64,000 nucleotides of DNA from Janthinobacterium sp. (GTDB lineage: Bacteria; Pseudomonadota; Gammaproteobacteria; Burkholderiales; Burkholderiaceae_D). The DNA lies in NCBI RefSeq assembly GCF_009923995.1, contig NZ_RFSK01000013.1:1-64000 (forward strand). Direction: 5' to 3'. The translations under genes were made by a program, and so were the position numbers. Of the stretch, positions 19,446 to 28,771 are shown piece after piece. Numbering within the stretch: the stretch's first letter is position 1; every line of letters starts with the position of its first letter. The notes under the pieces are model-generated. The model had not been told where the DNA came from. It did no database searches and worked only from the letters and a program-made list of their open reading frames with translations.

Positions 19446-20363
19446 CTACAGGGTGGCGGCCCAGTGGTCGAGCTGCTGCGTGGTGGCCGTCACGCCGCCG
19501 CAGACGATGACGAGCACGTTGCGGTAGGGCGCCAGCTGCGGCACCTTGCCGTACACGGCGGCCAGCGCCGCGCCGCAGGCCGGTTCCACCACCAGGCGCT
19601 GGTCGGTGATGAAGCGTTGGCAGGCTTCCACCGCGGCCCGGTCCGGCACCACCACGCTGTGCAGCAAACGCGTCTGGCTGATGTGGAATGCCTGCGCGCA
19701 GACCTGGCGCGCGGCCAGCGAGGTGGCGATGCTGCTCACGGCGGGCAGGGCCACGTGTTCGCGCGCGGCCACGGCGGCCGCCAGCGAGGCGGCGCCCTCG
19801 GTTTCCACGGCCACCAGGGCCACGTCGTCCCAGCCGTTGCGCTGCAGGCCTTCGGCCACGCCGGCCAGCAGGCCGCCGCCGCCCACGGACAGCACGACGG
19901 CGTCCGGTTTCACGCCCGCGCGCGCCACTTCGTCGATCATGCCCGCATGGCCCTGCCACAGCAGCGGGTCGTCGAACGGGTGCAAAAAGGCGTCCTGCGG
20001 CGTGAGCATGGATTGCGCCAGTGCGTTCGCTTCCTGCCACGCGGCGCCATGCACGATGACTTGCGCGCCTTCCTGCGCGATCAGGGCCCAGGCCCGGGCG
20101 CTCGTGGTTTCCGGCACCACGACGATGACGGGTATGCCCAGCTGGCGCCCCGCATAGGCGACGGCGATGCCGGCATTGCCGCCGGAAGAAGAGATGAAGC
20201 GGCTGGCGCCGCGCCGCGCATATTCCTCGCACGCGAGGCCGATGCCGCGGATCTTGAAGGAGCCTGGCGGCTGCAGCGCTTCGAGCTTGAGCCAGACGGC
20301 GCGCTCGCTGTGCAGGCTCAGGGCGCGCGAGTTGAGCAAGGGGGTTTCGATGTGCAGGGCCAT
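19446..20363 (-). CDS. pyridoxal-phosphate serine/threonine dehydratase-like enzyme
   Basis: 305 aa, fold type II PLP enzyme. Lys in GSFKIRG (about 37) should bind PLP; SSSGGNAG is the substrate-carboxylate loop and SVGGGGLLAG the phosphate-binding glycine loop. LEALQPPGSFKIRGIG closely follows eukaryotic-type L-serine dehydratase rather than IlvA, and there is no ACT domain. It likely deaminates L-serine or L-threonine to pyruvate or 2-oxobutanoate. AGGAAT precedes the start. It converges on the cyclase gene with only four bases between stops. Confidence 0.85.
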   Translation of the reverse strand: MALHIETPLLNSRALSLHSERAVWLKLEALQPPGSFKIRGIGLACEEYARRGASRFISSSGGNAGIAVAYAGRQLGIPVIVVVPETTSARAWALIAQEGAQVIVHGAAWQEANALAQSMLTPQDAFLHPFDDPLLWQGHAGMIDEVARAGVKPDAVVLSVGGGGLLAGVAEGLQRNGWDDVALVAVETEGAASLAAAVAAREHVALPAVSSIATSLAARQVCAQAFHISQTRLLHSVVVPDRAAVEACQRFITDQRLVVEPACGAALAAVYGKVPQLAPYRNVLVIVCGGVTATTQQLDHWAATL

Positions 20364-20442
20364 GCGGATTCCTGGAAGACGGTCAGGCCAGCATCATAGC
20401 CGAAGCGCCGCCGCCGCCCCCTCACCCTTGCCGCCGGGACGT

Positions 20443-21963
20443 TCAGTCGAGGCGGTTGTCGGCCACGCGGTAGTGCGGGTCTTCCAGCTCGTTGACTTCG
20501 ACCAGGGGGCGCGCCTTGCCCAGGATGGCCAGGCAGTCGGGACTCAGGTGGCGCAGGTGCAGGGTCTTGCCCGCCTGCTGGTAGCGCTGCGCCAGCGCGT
20601 CGATGGCCTCGATGGCGGAATGGTCGACGACGCGCGCGCCGGCAAAATCGATCACCACGTGCTGGGGATCGTCCTTCGGCTGGAACAGGGCCGCGAAGTT
20701 GGCCGTCGAGGCGAAGAACAGCGTGCCTTCCAGCGCGTAGACTTTCCAGCCCCGTTCGTCGGTGCTGGTGCGCGCGGCCATCTGGCGCGCATGCTGCCAG
20801 GCGAAGACGAGGGCGGCAAACACCACGCCCGCCAGCACGGCGACGGCCAGGTCCGTCAGCACCGTGATGATGGTGACGCCGATCACGGTGATGGCGTCGG
20901 CGCGGGGAATCTTGCGCAGGGTTTGCAGGCTGCCCCAGGCGAAGGTCTTGGCGCAGACGACAAACATCAGGCCCACCAGCGCAGCCAGCGGGATTTTCTC
21001 GATCCATGGGGAGAGGAACAGGATAAAGCCCAGCAGCAGCACGCCGGCCACGATGCCCGACAGGCGCGAGCGGGCGCCGTTGCCGATATTGATCATGCTC
21101 TGGCCGATCATGGCGCAGCCGCCCATGGAAGCGAAGAAGCCGCTGACGACGTTGGCGATGCCCTGCGCCAGGCTTTCGCGGTTGGGCCTGCCGCGCGTGT
21201 CCGTGATGGTGTCGATCAGGTTGAGGGTCAGCAGCGTCTCGAGCAAGCCGATGGTGGCCAGGATCAGCGCATACGGGCCGATGATGGTCAGCGTTTCCAG
21301 CGTCAGCGGCACGCGCGGGACGTGGAACTGCGGCAGGCCGCCGGCGATGGAACCCATGTCGCCCACGGTCTTCGTTTCCAGCCCCAGGGCCCAGACCAGG
21401 CCGGCCACCACGAGGATGGCCGCCAGCGAGGACGGGATGACGGTGGTCAGGCGCGGCAGCAGATAGATGACCAGCATGGTCACGGCCACCAGGGCCAGCA
21501 TCAGGCATAGCGGGGCGCCGCTGATCCAGGTGAGCGCGCCGCTGGCGTCCGGCACCTTGAAGTGGCCGAACTGCGCCATGAAGACGACGATGGCCAGGCC
21601 GTTCACGAAGCCCAGCATGACGGGATGCGGCACCATGCGTATCAGCTTGCCCAGGCGGCAGGCGGCAAACAGCATTTGCAGCAGCCCCATCAGCACGACG
21701 GTGGCGAACAGGTATTCGGCGCCATGGCTGACCACCAGGCTGACCATCACCACGGCCAGCGCGCCGGTGGCGCCGGAAATCATGCCGGGACGGCCGCCCA
21801 GCGCGGCCGTGATCAGGCACATGAAAAAGGCCGCATACAGGCCGGTGAGGGCGCTGACGTGGGCCAGCAGGGCGAAAGCGATGGCTTCCGGGACGAGGGC
21901 GAGGGCGACAGTGGCGCCGCTCAGGACGTTGACCTTGATAGCGGCCGGGCTGAGTGCAGACAT
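20443..21963 (-). CDS. SulP family inorganic anion transporter
   Basis: 506 aa. The N-terminus has the sulfate-transporter motif GATVALALVPEAIAFALLAHVSALTGLYAAF (only the first part is diagnostic here), about ten to twelve membrane helices, and GRPGMISGATGALAVVM. A C-terminal STAS domain (residues about 410-500; VIDFAGARVVDHSAIEAIDAL) completes the SulP/SLC26 layout. Candidate substrates are bicarbonate, sulfate or another anion; sequence alone does not decide. GGAAG lies before the ATG. Its own transcript precedes a short gap to the dehydratase gene. Confidence 0.9.
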   Translation of the reverse strand: MSALSPAAIKVNVLSGATVALALVPEAIAFALLAHVSALTGLYAAFFMCLITAALGGRPGMISGATGALAVVMVSLVVSHGAEYLFATVVLMGLLQMLFAACRLGKLIRMVPHPVMLGFVNGLAIVVFMAQFGHFKVPDASGALTWISGAPLCLMLALVAVTMLVIYLLPRLTTVIPSSLAAILVVAGLVWALGLETKTVGDMGSIAGGLPQFHVPRVPLTLETLTIIGPYALILATIGLLETLLTLNLIDTITDTRGRPNRESLAQGIANVVSGFFASMGGCAMIGQSMINIGNGARSRLSGIVAGVLLLGFILFLSPWIEKIPLAALVGLMFVVCAKTFAWGSLQTLRKIPRADAITVIGVTIITVLTDLAVAVLAGVVFAALVFAWQHARQMAARTSTDERGWKVYALEGTLFFASTANFAALFQPKDDPQHVVIDFAGARVVDHSAIEAIDALAQRYQQAGKTLHLRHLSPDCLAILGKARPLVEVNELEDPHYRVADNRLD

Positions 21964-22187
21964 GGACTTCCAAAGAAAAATGCGGCGCGCGGCACGGCAG
22001 CGGGCGCGCGCGGAAACACAGGCGCAGGCCGAAGGCGGCGCCGGACAGGGTGAGGGCAGGCTGGCAGGGGAAAACTACATCGGTATGGGCTGCGCGAGTG
22101 AACGACAGGCCCTATTATTGCACAGGCAAGCGGGGCCGATCACGGCCCGGCCGGCCGGGGGCAGGGGATGGCGCGGGCAAGGTCCAT

Positions 22188-22205
22188 CCCGGCGAAGGCG
22201 CCGGG
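22188..22205 (-). other. GC hairpin downstream of the MarR gene
   Basis: CCCGGCG (22188-22194) and CGCCGGG (22199-22205) form a 7-bp stem with loop AAGG, 8 bases past the MarR stop. There is no T-tract, so termination is only possible. Confidence 0.35.
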
Positions 22206-22213
22206 ACCTGCCC

Positions 22214-22717
22214 TCAGTTGAGGGGCGCGCTCTTCAGCTGGTGCGTGCGCGCCACTTCCTTCATCGCTTCGAGCAGGTCTTCGCGCAGCTGGCGCGGCAG
22301 CTTGCCGAAGAATTCCTCGTCATTCTGGTCGGCCATGCCGGCCAGCACGGGCACCAGCGCCTCGCCCTCGGTCGTCAGCTCGATGGAGTGCTGGCGGCGG
22401 TCGGCCAGCAGGATGGACTTGCTGACCATGCCCTTGCTTTCCAGGCGGTCGATCAGCTTCGAGACGGCGCCCTTGCTCATGCCGGCCACCTGCGCCAGCA
22501 CCGTGGGCGAGGTGCAGCCCAGGCGGAACATTTCGCGCAGCACCACCCATTCGGACACCGTCACGCCGTTGGCTTCGGCTTTTTTCTGGAAGCTGTGGGA
22601 GACGTGGTTGGAAACGAAGCGCAGCCAGTAGCCGAGGTGCGCTTCCAGTTCGCTGACGGGAGCGCGGTTGGGATGGGAGGCTTGCGGCGTGGCGGCCGCT
22701 TCAAAATTATGGCTCAT
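22214..22717 (-). CDS. MarR family transcriptional regulator
   Basis: 167 aa from the ATG at 22717 (GGAAAAG upstream); an in-frame ATG at 22750 is weaker. The winged helix is clear: VSEWVVLREMFRLGCTSPTVLAQVAGMSKGAVSKLIDRLESKGMVSKS (recognition helix around SKGAVSKLIDRL) and the wing DRRQHSIELTTEGEAL. It should bind as a dimer to a palindrome. Its upstream gap is AT-rich and holds a 9-bp inverted repeat. Nothing shows its ligand; SulP, transcribed the same way 250 bases downstream, is a possible but unproven target. Confidence 0.88.
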   Translation of the reverse strand: MSHNFEAAATPQASHPNRAPVSELEAHLGYWLRFVSNHVSHSFQKKAEANGVTVSEWVVLREMFRLGCTSPTVLAQVAGMSKGAVSKLIDRLESKGMVSKSILLADRRQHSIELTTEGEALVPVLAGMADQNDEEFFGKLPRQLREDLLEAMKEVARTHQLKSAPLN

Positions 22718-23083
22718 TTCTTTTCCTTCACTGGGCGGCGCAGCCGGCATGGTTCAGGCCTTCGCGCTTGCTGTCGAGTGGTTTGTTGGGGAACAATCGT
22801 CTTGCGTGAGGTAGTTCTAACACTGTTTTCACTGGAAATCATTTGCGCGTCACGTACTTTTCTTCATTTTATTGCTTTAAGTGCATAAAAAGCAATATCA
22901 GGCAAATAATCGTCTTGCCGGAGAGGAAGATTAAAACAATAACGCATGTTGCATCAATGGTAACAGCATTTTTGCCGAATTGATAAATATTTCATATCAT
23001 TCTGTGAGGCCGCCCACACAAGGCGTCTTGCCCGCGCGACAGCGTGCGGCGCCGTGGCCGCGGCGGGGCTGGCAGGCCGCCCG
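22718..23083. other. AT-rich 366-base intergenic region
   Basis: This gap separates the leftward MarR and glpR genes and has no credible coding frame. It is much more AT-rich than its neighbours. It contains an inverted repeat (22870-22897) and two copies of TCGTCTTGC (22798-22806 and 22910-22918). It must hold the MarR promoter; I could not fix its position. Confidence 0.6.
22870..22897. repeat. 9-bp inverted repeat upstream of MarR gene
   Basis: TATTGCTTT (22870-22878) is mirrored by AAAGCAATA (22889-22897) around a 10-base AT-rich spacer. It is about 150 bases before the MarR start and could be an operator or a small hairpin. Confidence 0.4.
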
Positions 23084-23845
23084 TCAGGCCGCCACCACCA
23101 CCTTCACGCCCGCGTCGCGCAAGACGTCGGCAAAGCGGGGCGGCGGCGGGGCATCCGTAAACAGCACATCGACCTGCGCCAGGTCGGCCAGGCGCACGAG
23201 GGCCTTGCGGCCGAATTTATGCTGGTCGGCCACCAGCCACACTTCGCGCGACTGCTCGATGATGGCTTGCGCCACCTTCACTTCGCGCGCGTCGAAGTCG
23301 CGCAGGCTGCCATCCTCGTCGATGCTGGAAATGCCGATGATGCCGATGTCGACCTTGAACTGGCGGATGAAGTCGATGGTGGCTTCGCCGACGATGCCGC
23401 GGTCGCGCCCGCGTACCACGCCGCCGGCCACGATGACTTCGCAGGCCGCGTTGTCGGCCAGGATGGCGGCCACGTTGAGGTTGTTCGTCACCACGTGCAG
23501 GCCCGTATGCCGGCCCAGCGCGCGCGCCACTTCCTCCGTGGTCGTGCCGATATTGATCAGCAGCGAACAGCCGTGCGGCACCTGCGCGGCGACGGTGGCG
23601 GCGATGCGCCGCTTGGCCTCGCTGTTGAACACCTGCCGCTGGCTGTAATCGATGTTTTCCACGGACGAGGGCAAGCCCACGCCGCCGTGGTAGCGGGCCA
23701 GCAGGCGCGCCTCTTCCATCTGCTTGACGTCGCGGCGCACGGTTTGCGGCGTCACGTCCAGCTGCTGCGCCAGCTCCTCGACGGACATGGTGACCTTCTG
23801 GCGCACGACGTCGAGCAGGCGGCGCTGGCGGGGATTCAAAATCAT
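23084..23845 (-). CDS. glpR: DeoR family repressor of glycerol metabolism
   Basis: 253 aa. The N-terminal DeoR helix-turn-helix is PRQRRLLDVVRQKVTMSVEELAQQLDVTPQTVRRDVKQ (shown in part), followed by the sugar-phosphate-sensing domain with INIGTTTEEVARAL, VTNNLNVAAIL, VIVAGGVVRGRDRGIVGE and the DQHKFGRKALVRLADL end. GlpR proteins respond to glycerol 3-phosphate. Position divergent from glpD and the operator-like repeats in the shared 194-base gap support the name. Confidence 0.9.
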   Translation of the reverse strand: MILNPRQRRLLDVVRQKVTMSVEELAQQLDVTPQTVRRDVKQMEEARLLARYHGGVGLPSSVENIDYSQRQVFNSEAKRRIAATVAAQVPHGCSLLINIGTTTEEVARALGRHTGLHVVTNNLNVAAILADNAACEVIVAGGVVRGRDRGIVGEATIDFIRQFKVDIGIIGISSIDEDGSLRDFDAREVKVAQAIIEQSREVWLVADQHKFGRKALVRLADLAQVDVLFTDAPPPPRFADVLRDAGVKVVVAA

Positions 23846-23866
23846 GGGCGTGTCTCTTTATTAATC

Positions 23867-23886
23867 AAAACGAACAAAAACGAACA
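23867..23886. promoter_or_regulatory. candidate GlpR operator, tandem decamer
   Basis: Two exact copies of AAAACGAACA stand head to tail (23867-23876, 23877-23886), and an opposing TTCGTA occurs at 23915-23920. AACGAA/TTCGTT is the core of known GlpR half-sites. The site sits 22 bases from the glpR start and upstream of glpD, suited to control both directions. Confidence 0.55.
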
Positions 23887-24039
23887 AATAATGATGAAAA
23901 ACTGTTGCTATGGGTTCGTATTCTGGCGTAACCTTATTCATATTGCATGCGTATGACAGCAATCCTGATCTTAACGACAGTTGCCGGCGGTGCCTAGTCT
24001 TTCCTGGCGCGCCGGTGCTTTCCCAGCGATGGAGTTCCG

Positions 24040-25599
24040 ATGGCGGCAGCACGGCAGGGCGTGGAAGTGGCGGCGGACGGCACGGTCGAATGCGACGTGC
24101 TGGTGGTGGGCGGCGGCATCAATGGCGCCGGCATCGCGCGCGACGCGGCCGGGAGGGGCCTGTCCGTGCTGCTGTGCGAAAAGGACGACCTGGCCTCCCA
24201 CACCTCGTCGGCCTCCACCAAGCTGATACACGGCGGCCTGCGCTACCTCGAATACTATGAATTCGGCCTCGTGCGCAAGGCGCTGGTCGAGCGCGAAGTG
24301 CTGCTGCGCTCGGCGCCGCACATCATGTGGCCCTTGCGTTTCGTCATGCCGCACGCGAGGGGCCAGCGTCCCGCCTGGCTGATACGCGCCGGCCTGTTTC
24401 TGTACGACATGCTGGCGAAGCGGGAAATCCTGCCCGCCTCGCACGGCATCGACTTGACGCGCCATGCGGCCGGCCAGCCGTTAAAACTCCAGTTCAAGCG
24501 GGGCTTCGTGTATTCCGACGGCTGGGTCGACGATGCGCGCCTGGTGGTGCTCAACGCCATGGATGCGGCCGAACATGGTGCGACCATCCTGACGCGCACG
24601 CGCTGCACGGCCCTGGCGCGCGCGGGCGAGCGCTGGCAGGCCACCCTGCTGCAAGGCGACGGGCGCGAACTGGCCGTGCGTGCGCGCAGCGTCGTCAACG
24701 CGGCCGGGCCGTGGACGGCCGAGTTCCTGCGGCAGGCGGCGCCCGCCGCGCCGCACCGGCATTTGCGCCTGATCAAGGGCAGTCATATCGTCGTCAAGCG
24801 CCTGTTCGAGCATGATCATGCCTACATCTTCCAGCATCCCGATGGCCGCATCGTGTTTGCCATTCCGTACGAGCACGATTTCACCCTGATCGGCACCACC
24901 GACCTCGACTACCACGGCGACAGCGGCAAGGTGGCCATCGAGGACGAGGAAATTCGTTACTTGTGCGAACTTTCAAGTTATTATTTCAGCAAGCCCGTCA
25001 CGCCTGCCGACGTCGTGTGGACGTATGCGGGCGTGCGGCCGCTGGTGGAAGACGCGGCGGCCGACGCCAAGGCCGTCACGCGCGACTACCGTTTCGAACT
25101 GGACCAGGATGGCCCGCCGCTGCTCAGTGTTTTCGGCGGCAAGATCACCACCTTCCGCAAGCTGGCCGAGGAAGCACTGGACTTGCTGGCGCCGCTGCTG
25201 GACGGCACGCGGCGGGCCTGGACGGCGCGGGCTTGCCTGCCCGGGGGCGACCTGTTCGGCAGCACGCCGCAAAACCGTGCCGTGCGCGAGTTCGGCCGCT
25301 TCGTGCAGGGCTTGCAGCGCGAATATGCGTGGCTGCCGGGCCCGCTCGTGGCCCGCTATGCGCGCGCCTACGGCACGCGCATCCACGTGCTGCTGGACGG
25401 GCGCGCGGACGTGGCGGCCATGGGCGAGGAAATCGCCGCCGGCCTGTACGGGGCGGAAGTGGACTATCTGCGGCGCCATGAATGGGCCGTGAGCGCGGCC
25501 GACATCCTGTGGCGGCGCTCCAAGCTGGGCCTGCACCTGCCGGGCGGGACGGCGGACAGGCTCGATGCCTGGCTGTCGCAGCATCCCTTGCCGCCGTAA
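24040..25599 (+). CDS. glpD: aerobic glycerol-3-phosphate dehydrogenase
   Basis: 519 aa. FAD-binding motif VVGGGINGAGIARDAAGRG begins near residue 22; HTSSASTKLIHGGLRYLEYYEF is the characteristic GlpD block; a C-terminal DAO_C domain ends the protein (ADILWRRSKLGLHLPGG). It oxidises sn-glycerol 3-phosphate to dihydroxyacetone phosphate at the inner membrane, passing electrons to quinone. GGAG lies 6 bases before the ATG. It is first in the glp operon, 88 bases before the first transporter ATPase. Confidence 0.95.
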   Translation: MAAARQGVEVAADGTVECDVLVVGGGINGAGIARDAAGRGLSVLLCEKDDLASHTSSASTKLIHGGLRYLEYYEFGLVRKALVEREVLLRSAPHIMWPLRFVMPHARGQRPAWLIRAGLFLYDMLAKREILPASHGIDLTRHAAGQPLKLQFKRGFVYSDGWVDDARLVVLNAMDAAEHGATILTRTRCTALARAGERWQATLLQGDGRELAVRARSVVNAAGPWTAEFLRQAAPAAPHRHLRLIKGSHIVVKRLFEHDHAYIFQHPDGRIVFAIPYEHDFTLIGTTDLDYHGDSGKVAIEDEEIRYLCELSSYYFSKPVTPADVVWTYAGVRPLVEDAAADAKAVTRDYRFELDQDGPPLLSVFGGKITTFRKLAEEALDLLAPLLDGTRRAWTARACLPGGDLFGSTPQNRAVREFGRFVQGLQREYAWLPGPLVARYARAYGTRIHVLLDGRADVAAMGEEIAAGLYGAEVDYLRRHEWAVSAADILWRRSKLGLHLPGGTADRLDAWLSQHPLPP

Positions 25600-25687
25600 G
25601 CGGCCACGATAAGCAAGATGACGCTGGCGACCGTGCCCCGCAGAGGGCGCGGAGCGGCACGAGGATACATCACAGGAGGAGAAGCGC

Positions 25688-26794
25688 GTGCAACTGGTAC
25701 TGGAAAATATCAGCAGGAAGCAGGGTGCTGAAACGTATTTGTATCCGATGTCGCTGGCCCTCGTGCCGGGGGCCATCAATGTGCTGCTGGGCACGACGCG
25801 TGCCGGCAAGACGACCCTGATGCGCGTCATGGCGGGCCTGGACCGGCCCAGCGGGGGCAGCGTGGCGGCCGACGGCGTGGATGTGACGGGCGTGCCCGTC
25901 AGCCGCCGCAACCTGGCCATGGTGTACCAGCAGTTCATCAACTATCCCGCCTTCACCGTCTACGACAATATCGCTTCGCCCTTGCGCTTGCGCAAGGTGC
26001 CCGAGGAACAGATCCGCGCGAAAGTGCTGGCGCTGGCCGAGCGCCTGCACATCACGCCCTACCTGCAGCGCACGCCGGGCGAACTGTCCGGCGGCCAGCA
26101 GCAGCGCACGGCGCTGGGACGCGCCCTGATCAAGGATGCCTCCCTGCTGCTGCTCGACGAACCGCTCGTCAACCTCGACTATAAATTGCGCGAGGAATTG
26201 CGCCGCGAACTGACGGAACTGTTTTCCAGCGGCAGCACGACGGTCGTGTACGCCACCACGGAACCGCTGGAAGCGCTGCAGCTGGGCGGCCACGTGGCCG
26301 TGCTGCACGAGGGACGCCTGCTGCAGCAGGGACCCACCCTGGACGTCTTCAACGCCCCCAATTGCATCGCCGTGGCGCGCACCTTCAGCGACCCGCCCAT
26401 CAACCTGATCCCCGCCCGCGTGGATGCGCATGGCGTGGCGCAGGCGGCGGACGGCCTGGCCATCCACCTGAGCGGTGCGCAGCGCGCGCGCATCGGTGCG
26501 CAGAAGGAAGTGATCCTCGGCGTGCGTGCCCACAGCCTGCACCTGTCGCCCCAGTCCGATGGCGACGTACCCATCGCGGCCACGGTGGACCTAGCGGAAA
26601 TCAGCGGCTCGGAAACCTATGTGCATGCGCGCCGCGGCGCGCTGGCCCTGGTGGCGCAGCTGGGCGGCGTGCACGAGCTGGAGATCGGCAGCGCCTGCAC
26701 CATGTATTGCCAGCCCCATGCCCTGCTGATCTTTGGCGACGATGGCGGCCTGCTGTTTGCGCCAGGGCAAGCCGCTGCGGCAGGGAGAGCCTGA
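25688..26794 (+). CDS. glpS: glycerol ABC importer ATP-binding protein GlpS
   Basis: 368 aa from a GTG with AGGAGGAG upstream. ABC motifs: Walker A G35-T43 (GTTRAGKTT), Q-loop near 81, signature LSGGQ 133-137, Walker B with D157-E158, D-loop NLDYKLRE. The H-loop reads YATTEP, so Thr191 stands where the switch His is expected. A C-terminal TOBE/OB-type domain follows, as in MalK/UgpC proteins. The gene order matches the rhizobial glpSTPQUV glycerol transporter. It pairs with the next ATPase, whose defects are complementary. Stop is one base from the glpT start. Confidence 0.88.
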   Translation: MQLVLENISRKQGAETYLYPMSLALVPGAINVLLGTTRAGKTTLMRVMAGLDRPSGGSVAADGVDVTGVPVSRRNLAMVYQQFINYPAFTVYDNIASPLRLRKVPEEQIRAKVLALAERLHITPYLQRTPGELSGGQQQRTALGRALIKDASLLLLDEPLVNLDYKLREELRRELTELFSSGSTTVVYATTEPLEALQLGGHVAVLHEGRLLQQGPTLDVFNAPNCIAVARTFSDPPINLIPARVDAHGVAQAADGLAIHLSGAQRARIGAQKEVILGVRAHSLHLSPQSDGDVPIAATVDLAEISGSETYVHARRGALALVAQLGGVHELEIGSACTMYCQPHALLIFGDDGGLLFAPGQAAAAGRA

Positions 26795-26795
26795 C

Positions 26796-27887
26796 ATGGC
26801 GCGCATCGAACTGGCGGGCCTGGCCCACGCCTACAAGCCCGATCCTTCCGCGGCGACGGATTATGCGCTGCGGCCCATGAGCATGGAATGGCGCGACGGC
26901 GGCGCGTATGCCTTGCTGGGGCCGTCCGGCTGCGGCAAGACGACCTTGCTCAATATCATCTCCGGTCTGGTGAAACCGTCGCATGGCCAGGTGCTGTTCG
27001 ACGGCAAGGACGTCACCCAGCTGCCGACGGAAGCGCGGAATATCGCGCAAGTGTTCCAGTTTCCCGTCATCTACGACACCATGACCGTGCACGACAACCT
27101 GGCGTTTCCGCTGAGAAATCGCGGCTGGAAAGAGATCGAGGTGAAAAAACGCGTGCAGCAGGTGGCGCAGATGCTGGAATTGACGGACGACTTGAAGCTG
27201 CGCGCCAGCGGCTTGTCCGTGGACGCCAAGCAAAAGATTTCGCTGGGCCGGGGCCTCGTGCGCCCCGACGTGGCGGCCGTGCTGTTCGACGAACCGCTGA
27301 CGGTGATCGACCCGCATTTGAAATGGCTGCTGCGCCGCAAGCTCAAGGAAATCCACCACGAACTGAAATTGAGCTTGATCTACGTCACGCACGACCAGGT
27401 GGAGGCCTTGACCTTTGCCGACCAGGTGGTCGTCATGACGCAGGGCGAAGTGGTGCAGACGGGCAGCGCGCAAGCCCTGTTCGAGGAACCGGAGCACACC
27501 TTCGTCGGCTATTTCATCGGCAACCCGGGCATGAACTTGCTCGATGGCACCCTGGACGATGGCGGCGTGCGCGTGGCGGGCCAGCTACTCGCCGTGTCCG
27601 CCGCCGCCCGCGCGGCCCTGCTCGGGGCGCAAGGGAAAATCACCGTGGGCGTGCGGCCCGAATTCGTCGAATGCGTGAAGGCGGGTGAGGGGGATGATCA
27701 TTGCCTGGAAGCCACGGTGACGGCCGTGCGCAACATGGGCACGCATTATCTGGCGGAATTCCAGCTGGGCGGCGCCACCGTGGCCGCCAAGCTGCGCGCC
27801 ATCGATGCCCGGCCTGGCCAGCCTGTGCGGCTGCGCTTTCCGCCGCAACGCACTTTGTTCTACGTCAACGACAAGCGGGTGGCATGA
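26796..27887 (+). CDS. glpT: glycerol ABC importer ATP-binding protein GlpT
   Basis: 363 aa, not related to the GlpT glycerophosphate antiporter of the same name. Walker A is canonical (GPSGCGKTT, 42-50), Walker B D165-E166 and the H-loop His199 (YVTHDQVEAL) are intact, but the signature is LSVDAKQK at 140-147 instead of LSGGQ, and the D-loop is VIDPHL. A TOBE-type C-terminal domain (VGVRPEFVE) follows. With GlpS it should form a heterodimer having one complete and one degenerate ATP site. Its stop overlaps the ATG of the first permease (ATGA). Confidence 0.88.
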   Translation: MARIELAGLAHAYKPDPSAATDYALRPMSMEWRDGGAYALLGPSGCGKTTLLNIISGLVKPSHGQVLFDGKDVTQLPTEARNIAQVFQFPVIYDTMTVHDNLAFPLRNRGWKEIEVKKRVQQVAQMLELTDDLKLRASGLSVDAKQKISLGRGLVRPDVAAVLFDEPLTVIDPHLKWLLRRKLKEIHHELKLSLIYVTHDQVEALTFADQVVVMTQGEVVQTGSAQALFEEPEHTFVGYFIGNPGMNLLDGTLDDGGVRVAGQLLAVSAAARAALLGAQGKITVGVRPEFVECVKAGEGDDHCLEATVTAVRNMGTHYLAEFQLGGATVAAKLRAIDARPGQPVRLRFPPQRTLFYVNDKRVA

Positions 27888-28771
27888 TGATGAATAATGG
27901 TAAAACCGATAACAACCGCCGCGCCTGGCTGCTGATCCTGCCCGTGCTGCTGTGCGTGGCCTTTTCCGCCATCCTGCCCCTGATGACGGTGGTCAATTAT
28001 TCCGTGCAGGATATTTTGAGCCCCACGCAAAAGGTATTCGTGGGCACGGAGTGGTTCCGCATGGTCATGCTCGACGGCGACCTGCACAGCGCCTTGCTGC
28101 GCCAGCTGCTGTTTTCCGCCACCGTGCTGGCCATCCAGATACCGCTCGGTATCCTGATCGCCCTGTGCATGCCGGCCGATGGCTGGAAAGCGTCGCTGGC
28201 CCTGGTGCTCATCGCGCTGCCCCTCTTGATTCCGTGGAACGTGGTGGGCACCATCTGGCAAATCTTTGGCCGCGGCGACATCGGCCTGATGGGCTATGCC
28301 TTGAATCAATTGGGCTTTGACTACAATTACAACGGCAACTCGCTCGACGCGTGGCTGACGGTGATGGTGATGGATATCTGGCACTGGACGCCGCTCGTCG
28401 TGCTGCTGTGCTATGCGGGCTTGCGCGCCATCCCCGACGCGTATTACCAGGCGGCACGCATCGACGGCGCCTCGCGCCTGGCCGTGTTCCGCTACATCCA
28501 GCTGCCGAAACTGCGCAATATCTTGATGATCGCCGTCCTGCTGCGCTTCATGGACAGTTTCATGATCTACACGGAACCGTTCGTGCTGACGGGCGGCGGA
28601 CCCGGCAATGCCACCACCTTTTTGTCGCAGTACCTGACGCAAAAGGCCGTGGGCCAGTTCGACCTGGGGCCGGCGTCCGCGTTTTCATTGATCTATTTCC
28701 TCATCATCCTGCTGTTCTGCTTCGTGCTGTACACGTGGATGCAGCGCGTCGGCACGGGAGACCAGAAATGA
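27884..28771 (+). CDS. glpP: glycerol ABC importer permease GlpP
   Basis: 295 aa with about six membrane helices, starting with LLILPVLLCVAFSAILPLM. The EAA-like loop reads YYQAARIDGASRLAVFRYIQLPKLRN, the contact with the ATPases, as in MalF/UgpA-type permeases. It forms half of the membrane channel for glycerol. Three tandem ATGs are possible (27884, 27887, 27890); the first overlaps the glpT stop. Its own stop overlaps the glpQ start, indicating tight translational coupling. Confidence 0.9.
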   Translation: MMMNNGKTDNNRRAWLLILPVLLCVAFSAILPLMTVVNYSVQDILSPTQKVFVGTEWFRMVMLDGDLHSALLRQLLFSATVLAIQIPLGILIALCMPADGWKASLALVLIALPLLIPWNVVGTIWQIFGRGDIGLMGYALNQLGFDYNYNGNSLDAWLTVMVMDIWHWTPLVVLLCYAGLRAIPDAYYQAARIDGASRLAVFRYIQLPKLRNILMIAVLLRFMDSFMIYTEPFVLTGGGPGNATTFLSQYLTQKAVGQFDLGPASAFSLIYFLIILLFCFVLYTWMQRVGTGDQK

